A program made the position numbers and the translations under genes. Positions 1-4,920 of a stretch of 5,505 nucleotides of DNA are shown here, in pieces (position 1 is the stretch's first letter; every line of letters begins with the position of its first letter). This stretch comes from JAKEHA01 sp964560355 (GTDB lineage: Bacteria; Krumholzibacteriota; Krumholzibacteriia; WVZY01; JAKEHA01), in assembly GCA_964560355.1 (NCBI GenBank), contig CAZLLI010000140.1:1-5505 (forward strand), in the 5' to 3' direction. A model generated the notes under the pieces. That model did not search any database. It was not told the DNA's origin and saw only the letters and a list, made by a program, of their open reading frames with translations.

Positions 1-1
1 C

Positions 2-763
2 GCGGAGATGCTGTCGGCGTGGTTCGTGCGCGCCAACGCCGCCTACGAAGCCGGCAACTACGCCGGTGCCATCGACGACTACACGCGCGTGGTCGACGCC
101 GGCGTCGCGGTGCCGGATCTGTTCTACAACCTCGGCAATGCGTGCTTCAAGCAGGGCGACCTCGGTCGCGCCATCCTGTGGTACGAGCGCGCACGACACC
201 TCGCGCCGCGCGACGCCGACCTGCGCGAAAACCTGGGCCTCACGCGATCGCTCATCCGCGACCAGCAATTGGTGGTGCAGGAGCCCACGTGGAAGCGCGC
301 GCTCTGGTCGTGGCACCGCGAGACTACGGTGGGCGAATCGGTCGCCATCGCGAGCGCGCTCTACCTCTTCTTCGCGCTGTGCGCGGTGTGCTTCGTGTTT
401 CGCGACAGCGACGGATTCTCGCGCGTTTACGCGAAGGTTTCGGTGCTGTCGCCGGGCCGCTGGCTGGGGTTGGACAAGGCGCAGGATTTGGGGGCGGCGC
501 TCGCGGTCGCGGCACTCGTCACGGGCGTATTCGCGGCGTCGGCGGTGTCGAAGGTGCGCGCCGAGGACGCGCGCTCGACCGGAGTCGTGCTGGCCGAAGA
601 GGTGTCGGTGTTCAGCGGGCCCAGCCGCGACGCCTCGGTGCAGTTCAAGGTGCACGAGGGCACGCTGGTCACGGTGCGCGACGCGCGCCCGGGCTGGGTG
701 CGCGTCGACCTTCCGGGCGACTTGAGCGGCTGGGTCGACGAGACGACGCTAGACCGGATCTGA
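2..763 (+). CDS. TPR and SH3-domain membrane protein, BatE-like (5' partial)
   Basis: Counting from the first Met in the window (position 8), the 251 residues hold two TPR-like helical pairs at about 8-70, including AYEAGNYAGAIDDY and YNLGNACFKQGDLGRAILWY. Two hydrophobic membrane segments follow (about 111-131 and 161-181), then a bacterial SH3-like module at about 191-250 ending in GWVRVDLPGDLSGWVDE. This order is that of BatE-type proteins of the Bacteroides aerotolerance (Bat) operon, which are envelope proteins thought to scaffold partners through TPRs. The reading frame is open to the window edge. The GGAG before the ATG at 8 abuts it with no spacing, and no signal peptide is visible, so the true start is probably upstream. 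The last 15 bases overlap the FHA gene on the other strand. BatE identity is inferred; a BatD or VWA-domain gene just upstream would support it. Confidence 0.85.
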   Translation, partial: AEMLSAWFVRANAAYEAGNYAGAIDDYTRVVDAGVAVPDLFYNLGNACFKQGDLGRAILWYERARHLAPRDADLRENLGLTRSLIRDQQLVVQEPTWKRALWSWHRETTVGESVAIASALYLFFALCAVCFVFRDSDGFSRVYAKVSVLSPGRWLGLDKAQDLGAALAVAALVTGVFAASAVSKVRAEDARSTGVVLAEEVSVFSGPSRDASVQFKVHEGTLVTVRDARPGWVRVDLPGDLSGWVDETTLDRI

Positions 764-1888
764 CGCCCACTCGAAGTCGATCGCGATCTCGGTCGACCCC
801 ACGCGGACGACGTCGCCGTGGTTGAGCGGTGACTTGCGCGTGCGCTGCCCGTTCACCCACGTGCCGGTCGTGCTGTCCAAGTCTTCCACCACATAGTTGC
901 CGCGCTCGTAGACGATGCGCGCGTGGTAGCGCGCGACGTCGGGGTCCTTGAGCTCGATGTTGTTGTCGTGCTCGCGGCCGATCGTCATCGTGGTCGGGAG
1001 GAGCGGCACCGATTCGCCCGCGTGCGAGCCGTTCACGAACACCAGGCTCGGCGTGCGCGCACCGCCGCGCGGGCTCGGCTTCGACGCCGGACCCGCGGCC
1101 GGTTTCGCGGGCGTAGCACCCAGGCGCGGGCGCGTCGCGGGCGCGGGCGACGGCGCCGGTCTTCCCGGCGACGCGTCGCGTCCCATCTCCTTGATCCAAT
1201 CGTGCGGATTCTCGAAGGCGTTGTCGCGCGCCGGCGCTTCGTTCCGGGGCGCGGCCGGTTCGACCGGCGCGGCCTCGCTCTTCGTGCGCAGCACCGGGCG
1301 GCGCGCATGGTCGTCGTCGCGCGGGGCTTCGGCGCGCGGTGCCGGCGCCGGCTCGGGGGCGCGTGACGGCGCGGCGTGCGCCGCGGCGCGCGCGGACGGC
1401 GCGGGATTCTCGGCCGGTTCTTTCGCGCGCGGCGCGGGCGCGTCCGTCTTCGCCATCTCGTCGAACATGTCGAGCGTGCGGCGCTGCTCGGAGATACGCG
1501 TGCGCGCGCTGTCCAAGCGCGCCTCCACCACGCGGCGCTTGTCGGCCAGTTCGTCGTCGGAGAATTCGCCGACGCGGTGACGGAACACGAGCTCGGCCAG
1601 CTCTTCCTCGAGCACGTCGAGCGCGGAGTTGGCGTCCTTCAAATTGCTCTCCACCGAGGAACGGTGCGACTCCAGCTCCTCGCGCAGCGGCGTCATCTTG
1701 GCGCGCAGCGCGTCCAGCTCGCGGTCGTATTCGGCGCGCACCTTGTCGAAGGTGCGGCGGCTGACCGTGGTCTTTTGTTCTTCGGCTTTGCGCAGACGAT
1801 CGCGCACGCGCTCGAACTGCGACTGCAGCTCGCGGAAGCGCGCCAGCGTCTCGTCGACGCGTACACTCGGCGTGTCCGTCGTGGTCAT
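749..1888 (-). CDS. Coiled-coil protein with C-terminal FHA domain
   Basis: This 379-residue, apparently cytosolic protein is probably a phosphothreonine reader for the kinase and phosphatase nearby. Residues about 12-145 are charged and heptad-like, predicted coiled coil. Residues 150-280 are a disordered Pro/Ala/Arg linker. Residues 281-371 are an FHA domain with IGREHDNNIEL, H322 in ARYHARI and DLDSTTGTWVNG. Two usual phosphopeptide-contact positions differ: the Ser of the SRxH motif is Ala319, and the Asn of SxNGT is Thr341. The start at 1888 was chosen because an AGGAG lies 9 bases upstream, because the frame extension to 1993 has no such site and a non-conserved composition, and because the candidate promoter at 1978-1993 overlaps that extension. 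It is divergent from the PP2C gene and convergent with the BatE-like gene. The FHA call is strong; the partner is unknown. Confidence 0.9.
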   Translation of the reverse strand: MTTTDTPSVRVDETLARFRELQSQFERVRDRLRKAEEQKTTVSRRTFDKVRAEYDRELDALRAKMTPLREELESHRSSVESNLKDANSALDVLEEELAELVFRHRVGEFSDDELADKRRVVEARLDSARTRISEQRRTLDMFDEMAKTDAPAPRAKEPAENPAPSARAAAHAAPSRAPEPAPAPRAEAPRDDDHARRPVLRTKSEAAPVEPAAPRNEAPARDNAFENPHDWIKEMGRDASPGRPAPSPAPATRPRLGATPAKPAAGPASKPSPRGGARTPSLVFVNGSHAGESVPLLPTTMTIGREHDNNIELKDPDVARYHARIVYERGNYVVEDLDSTTGTWVNGQRTRKSPLNHGDVVRVGSTEIAIDFEWASDPV

Positions 1889-1897
1889 GCGATATGG

Positions 1898-1902
1898 CTC
1901 CT
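1898..1902 (-). promoter_or_regulatory. Ribosome binding site of the FHA gene
   Basis: Read on the minus strand, AGGAG lies 9 bases before the ATG whose first base is 1888. It is the best Shine-Dalgarno match near this gene and decides the start against the longer in-frame possibility beginning at 1993. Confidence 0.7.
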
Positions 1903-1977
1903 GATAAAGAAATCGCAGGCCGTTGTGCCACCGGCGTCCATTGCCGCCGCCCGTCCGGCCCAATTCACCCGCGAGGA

Positions 1978-1993
1978 GCGTAAACCGTGCCAA
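1978..1993 (-). promoter_or_regulatory. Candidate sigma-54 (-24/-12) promoter for the FHA gene
   Basis: Minus-strand TTGGCACGGTTTACGC matches the -24 consensus YTGGCACG completely and has the invariant GG-N10-GC spacing. The -12 element is ACGC, where TTGC is the consensus. Transcription would start near 1966, leaving about 78 bases of leader before the start codon. A near-copy faces the other way at 2016-2031. The match and spacing are seen directly; RpoN use is inferred, and a protein-binding operator is the main alternative. Confidence 0.45.
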
Positions 1994-2015
1994 CCCGCGC
2001 GGGTGGTCCCTAGGT

Positions 2016-2031
2016 TTGGCACTCTTTAAGC
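2016..2031 (+). promoter_or_regulatory. Candidate sigma-54 (-24/-12) promoter for the PP2C gene
   Basis: TTGGCACTCTTTAAGC has the -24 core TGGCAC and exact GG-N10-GC spacing; the -12 element AAGC keeps only the GC of TTGC. It matches the divergent element at 1978-1993 in 13 of 16 positions. Initiation would be near 2043, about 100 bases before the phosphatase start. A sigma-70-like promoter lies just downstream, so this could be a second promoter or an operator. Confidence 0.4.
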
Positions 2032-2062
2032 ATCACGAGACCGTGGGGCGGGGTGTTCACGG

Positions 2063-2092
2063 TTGACGCCCGCGGGGTGCGTCCCGTAGTCT
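2063..2092 (+). promoter_or_regulatory. Candidate sigma-70-type promoter for the PP2C gene
   Basis: TTGACG at 2063-2068 matches 5 of 6 bases of the -35 consensus. After an 18-base spacer, TAGTCT at 2087-2092 is a weak -10 of the kind seen in high-GC genomes. Initiation would be near 2099, giving a leader of about 44 bases. A short inverted repeat, GCCTT-GA-AAGGC (2098-2109), sits at the predicted start site and may be chance. Confidence 0.4.
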
Positions 2093-2142
2093 TCAAAGCC
2101 TTGAAAGGCCTCGTCGCCGGGTGGAAGGGCGCCCGCCAAATC

Positions 2143-2895
2143 ATGCTGACCCTCGAACATGCATCCTTGAGCGACCGCGGCCGCATCCGGCAGAACAACG
2201 AGGATGCGTGCGCCGTGTTCGTCCCCGAAGGTCCCGGCGAGCTTGCCGACCGCGGGGCGGTTTTCGTGGTCGCCGACGGCATGGGGGGGCATCGGGGCGG
2301 GGAGACCGCGAGCCGCATCGCGGTGCGCACCATCGTCGCCTTCTATACCGCCAACTCCGACGAGAATCGCTCGCACGCCCTCGGGCGCGCGTTCCGCGAA
2401 GCCAACAAGACCATCATCGAAGAATCGATGGCAGACTCGACCCTGTTCGGAATGGGGACGACGTGCACCGCGCTGGCGCTTTTGGGCGGGCGCGCGTTCA
2501 TCGCCCACGTGGGGGATTCGCGCGCGTACCACCTGCGCGCCGGGCGCCTCACGCAGGTAACACACGACCACTCGATCGTGGGCGAGATGGTGCGGTCGGG
2601 AATCTTGAGCGACGAAGACGCCCGCCATCATCCCAAGCGCAACGTCATCACGAAGTCGCTGGGGGCGCAGGACGACATCGCGGCCGACATGCCCGCCGCG
2701 CTCGACATCGAGCCCGGCGACGCCTTCCTCTTGTGCTCCGACGGTCTCACGACCTACTTGGCGGATTCCGACATCGCCGAGGTGCTGTCGGATTCGTCGC
2801 CCGCCGAGGCGTGCAAGAAGCTGGTCAAGATGGCGAACGACGCCGGCGGCCGCGACAACGTCACCGTGATGGTCGTGCTCGTGAAGTCGGTCTAG
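2143..2895 (+). CDS. PP2C-family (PPM) Ser/Thr protein phosphatase
   Basis: This 250-residue soluble metal-dependent phosphatase removes phosphate from Ser/Thr residues, presumably on the nearby kinase and its substrates. All core PPM motifs are present: DRGRIRQNNEDA with R16, E20 and D21; VVADGMGGHRGGETA with metal ligands D45 and G46; GMGTTCTAL at 103-111; AHVGDSRAY with D125; LLCSDGLTTYL with D200; and GGRDNVTVMVV with D238 and N239. The length is that of a stand-alone PrpC/Stp/PstP-type catalytic domain, with no membrane anchor or sensor domain. The frame is open back to 2053, but family alignment begins with MLTLEHASLSDRG, so the ATG at 2143 was chosen; its ribosome site (GGAAGGG, 13 bases upstream) is rather distant. 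The catalytic set is complete, so it should be active. Substrates are inferred from context. Confidence 0.95.
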   Translation: MLTLEHASLSDRGRIRQNNEDACAVFVPEGPGELADRGAVFVVADGMGGHRGGETASRIAVRTIVAFYTANSDENRSHALGRAFREANKTIIEESMADSTLFGMGTTCTALALLGGRAFIAHVGDSRAYHLRAGRLTQVTHDHSIVGEMVRSGILSDEDARHHPKRNVITKSLGAQDDIAADMPAALDIEPGDAFLLCSDGLTTYLADSDIAEVLSDSSPAEACKKLVKMANDAGGRDNVTVMVVLVKSV

Positions 2896-2896
2896 C

Positions 2897-3550
2897 CTAC
2901 AACCCCGCGGTAAATCCCAGGAAGAACATGGTGCCGTTGCCGACGTGCAGCGCGGCGAAGGCGTGCGTCTGCCCCGCGATCTGGAACGCGGAGCCGAAGC
3001 GAACCTCGACGTCCACGTCGGTGTCGGAGGCGTCGCCCGCGGGCGTGTCGACCGAGGTGTGGGTGACGACCGCGTACATGCCGGCGAAGGGCGTCACCAT
3101 GCGGCTGCCGCTGTCGACCGGGATCGACTTGCTGCCCAGCACCCCAAACGGCACGAATAGGCTCGTCACGTCGTCGCCGAACTCCATGCCGAAGCACGCC
3201 TGGCCCGCGAAGTCGAAGGGAAGGCGCGGGCCGTCGGGGACGAACAGGTACTTGAAGTCGCCGCCGAAGCCGAACGATTGCGAGTCGTCGCCGTTGTCCG
3301 CCTCGAAGTTGTCGAACACGAGCTCGAGACCCAAGTCGGACGCCGACGTCATGCTGAAGCGGCCGTGCCCCGCGATGCGGAACATGTTGTCGCCGAAGCC
3401 CACCACCGCGCCCATCGCGGGTGACGCGTCGGTCACGGGGCGCGCGTTCCAGTAAGGCTGATAGACCTGGGCGCGAGCCACGCTCTGCCAGCCCGACACT
3501 CCCGCCGCTACCACGAGCGTCGCCAGCGCGACGCGACGAAATCGATTCAT
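2897..3550 (-). CDS. Secreted protein, probable small outer-membrane beta-barrel
   Basis: I do not recognise a named family. The 217-residue product starts MNRFRRVALATLVVAAGVSG and has a clear Sec signal peptide, with probable cleavage after ARA (residue 27) leaving a mature protein beginning QVYQPYW. The mature part is rich in Gly, Phe and Asp and in alternating polar/hydrophobic stretches (FRIAGHGRFSMTSASDLGLELVF, split here at F68; FGFGGDFKYLFV; VDVEVRFGSAFQIAG; THAFAALHVGNGTMFFLGF), as expected of an 8-strand-class barrel. It ends in Leu, not the common C-terminal Phe. There is no lipobox. The start at 3550 is set by the signal peptide; the in-frame extension to 3721 has no matching features. 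It ends 1 bp from the PP2C stop and has its own candidate promoter. A periplasmic beta-sandwich is the alternative. Confidence 0.8.
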   Translation of the reverse strand: MNRFRRVALATLVVAAGVSGWQSVARAQVYQPYWNARPVTDASPAMGAVVGFGDNMFRIAGHGRFSMTSASDLGLELVFDNFEADNGDDSQSFGFGGDFKYLFVPDGPRLPFDFAGQACFGMEFGDDVTSLFVPFGVLGSKSIPVDSGSRMVTPFAGMYAVVTHTSVDTPAGDASDTDVDVEVRFGSAFQIAGQTHAFAALHVGNGTMFFLGFTAGL

Positions 3551-3602
3551 GATTCCACTCGCATTCGGTTGTGCGCGGCTCCATGCCGCGCGTCGTGCGA
3601 GC

Positions 3603-3632
3603 TTTATAGCAACGGATTCGACGCCCCGACAA
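3603..3632 (-). promoter_or_regulatory. Candidate sigma-70-type promoter for the secreted-protein gene
   Basis: On the minus strand, TTGTCG (3627-3632) and TATAAA (3603-3608) are separated by 18 bases. Initiation would be near 3596, about 45 bases before the start codon at 3550. The -10 stands out in a GC-rich region. No -24/-12 match was found for this gene. Confidence 0.5.
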
Positions 3633-3674
3633 CCCGAAAACCCGAGGGCGCGGAAGGGGGCGAAGGGGTCGCGG

Positions 3675-3690
3675 TGGCTTAGAAATTGCT
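3675..3690 (+). promoter_or_regulatory. Candidate sigma-54 (-24/-12) promoter for the kinase gene
   Basis: TGGCTTAGAAATTGCT has TGGC at -24, a full TTGCT at -12 and GG-N10-GC spacing. Initiation would be near 3701, leaving about 94 bases of leader, similar to the PP2C case. The -24 half is weaker than in the elements at 1978-1993 and 2016-2031 (TTA in place of ACG), while the -12 half is stronger. Confidence 0.4.
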
Positions 3691-3719
3691 GATACCACCT
3701 CGGTCGCTGTGCGGCGAGC

Positions 3720-3752
3720 ATAACTTGTTTAACACAAACAACTTATAACAAG
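3720..3752. repeat. AT-rich island with nested inverted repeats, possible operator or promoter
   Basis: Only 8 of 33 bases are G or C, in sharp contrast to the surroundings. TTGTTT-AACAC-AAACAA (3725-3741) is a perfect 6-bp inverted repeat. CTTGTT (3724-3729) also pairs with AACAAG (3747-3752). TATAAC at 3744-3749 is a good plus-strand -10 without a convincing -35. It may be a repressor site, an activator-dependent promoter or a leader hairpin for the kinase gene, whose ATG is at 3795. Confidence 0.5.
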
Positions 3753-3794
3753 CGGCGCGCCTCCAAGAAAATCCCTTTCGGCGAGACCTTGCAA

Positions 3795-4312
3795 ATGGCA
3801 ATACGCGTCCAAATCGACGGTTACGACTCGCTCGAGCAAATCGGCGTCGGCGGCATGGCCGCCGTCTACAAGGCGCGCAAGATCTCGATCGACAAGACCG
3901 TCGCCATCAAGGTGCTGTTCCCGTATCTCGCCACCGACGCGAGCTTCGTCGAGCGTTTCCAGCGCGAAGCCAAGGCGGCCGCCAGCATCCAGCACGAGAA
4001 CATTGTCAATGTCATCGACTTCGGCGAGAGCGAAGGCTCGTGCTTCATCGTCATGGAGTACTACCAGGGTCGAACCCTGGAAGACCTGATGAAGGAACGC
4101 AGCGGCGTTCCCTTCGACATCGCCGTGCAAGTGATCCTGGAAGTCGCGTACGGTCTCGAAGCCGCGCACCATCTCGACATCGTCCATCGCGACATCAAGC
4201 CCGCCAACATCATTTTCACCAACCAAGGCGGCATCAAGCTCGCGGACTTCGGTCTCGCCAAGAAGTCCGACTCGATGACGATGATCACGCAGCAAGGCAA
4301 AGTCATCGGCAC
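3795..4312 (+). CDS. Hanks-type Ser/Thr protein kinase, N-terminal part (interrupted by assembly gap)
   Basis: The first 173 residues are a eukaryotic-like protein kinase domain that transfers ATP phosphate to Ser/Thr. The Gly-rich loop is IGVGGMAAVYKAR (16-28), the ATP-anchoring lysine is K39 in VAIKVL, and the alpha-C glutamate is E58 in QREAKAAASI. The catalytic loop is HRDIKPANI (131-139, with D133, K135 and N138), followed by DFG at 151-153. The HRD arginine marks an RD kinase, usually activated by activation-loop phosphorylation; S158, S160, T162 and T165 are candidates. The sequence enters the N run straight after GKVIGT, just before the expected PxYMAPE. ATG 3795 is preferred over the in-frame TTG at 3789. 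No transmembrane segment precedes the kinase domain, so the N-terminus is cytoplasmic. The PEGA-like region after the gap is probably its C-terminus. Confidence 0.93.
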
Positions 4313-4412
4313 NNNNNNNNNNNNNNNNNNNNNNNNNNNNNNNNNNNNNNNNNNNNNNNNNNNNNNNNNNNNNNNNNNNNNNNNNNNNNNNNNNNNNNNN
4401 NNNNNNNNNNNN
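4313..4412. other. Assembly gap of 100 Ns
   Basis: Exactly 100 undetermined bases, the conventional length for a gap of unknown size. At face value it puts the kinase frame and the downstream PEGA-like frame out of register. The missing kinase C-lobe alone would need about 300 bases or more, so the true gap is almost certainly larger. Confidence 0.97.
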
Positions 4413-4912
4413 CCGACACCGCCGACAAGTCGGCGATGAACGACACGACGCGCCCGCACGGGGAGTCGTCGCCGACGACTCCCAACGACAAGGCATCGTC
4501 GCAGGTCGTCGCGTCGCGCGACGGCGCGAAGCCCGTTCGCACCGCAACCGAGAAGCCCGCGGAATCATTGGAAACCGCCAAGAACGGCACGAAGTCTGCC
4601 CTAACGGATCCGGCTGCCGCGAAAGGTGGCGAGGTCGCCAAACCGGCGACCGACCGTACCGCGACGAAACAGCCCGACGGCACCCTCTCGGTCTACTTTC
4701 TGGGCGGCGTCGGCGAGTTCTTCGTCAACGGGAAGCGCTTCGCGCAGCAGCCGCCCTTCGACGGCGTGAGTATCCCGTCGGGCACGTATCGCATGGCGTG
4801 CCGCATGAGCGGCGACGCCGCGCCGAAAGAATTCGCGGTGACGATCCGGCCCAACCAGGGGACCGTGATCGAATACGAAGTCGGCCACGACCCCGTCGTG
4901 ACCACCGAGTGA
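4413..4912 (+). CDS. PEGA-like C-terminal region, probably of the same Ser/Thr kinase (5' partial)
   Basis: The frame is open from the gap to the TGA at 4910-4912, 165 complete codons. Residues 1-88 are low-complexity, rich in Thr, Ser, Lys, Asp, Pro and Ala, as in a flexible linker. Residues about 89-157 look like a PEGA-type beta-sandwich: GTLSVYFLGG, then EFFVNGKRFAQQPPFDGVSI, then PSGTYRMACRMSG and a final strand pair around AVTIRPNQGTVIEYEV. Kinases of myxobacteria and related groups often carry linker plus PEGA domains after a transmembrane helix, so this is most likely the kinase's extracytoplasmic end, with the helix lost in the gap. An ATG at 4436 has no good ribosome site, so a separate gene is unlikely. 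The literal PEGA tetrapeptide is absent. If scaffolding misjoined contigs, the link to the kinase fails. Confidence 0.7.
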
Positions 4913-4920
4913 GTCGAACG

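Noticed and set aside
948..1580. Plus-strand frames antisense to the FHA gene (also 1376-2029)
   Set aside because: Low-complexity, Arg/Ala/Gly-rich translations typical of antisense frames in GC-rich DNA, with no motif or ribosome site.
669..1931. Long minus-strand frame (420 codons) overlapping the FHA gene
   Set aside because: It is an Arg/Ala-rich out-of-frame shadow of the FHA gene with no recognisable motif; the FHA frame has clear domain signatures and a ribosome site.
1889..1993. N-terminal extension of the FHA protein to an ATG at 1993
   Set aside because: No ribosome site, composition unlike the rest, and it would overlap the candidate promoter; AGGAG at 1898-1902 supports the start at 1888.
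1993..2004. Palindrome ACCCGCGCGGGT as a stand-alone operator
   Set aside because: Twelve-base GC palindromes arise readily by chance at this base composition, and it is not centred between the flanking inverted elements; kept only as a note.
2091..2109. Short hairpin near the predicted PP2C transcript start as a terminator or riboswitch
   Set aside because: Stem of only five pairs with a 2- or 4-base loop and no U tract; too small to support either call.
2121..3455. Plus-strand 444-codon frame crossing the PP2C and secreted-protein genes
   Set aside because: It is out of frame with PP2C and antisense to the secreted protein; the translation has no domain character and changes composition at the gene boundary.
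3551..3721. N-terminal extension of the secreted protein
   Set aside because: The signal peptide starts at the Met encoded at 3550; an extra 57 residues ahead of it would bury the signal sequence.
4436..4912. PEGA-like region as an independent gene starting at ATG 4436
   Set aside because: No ribosome site or signal peptide; the frame is open back into the gap, and the linker-PEGA order fits a kinase C-terminus.
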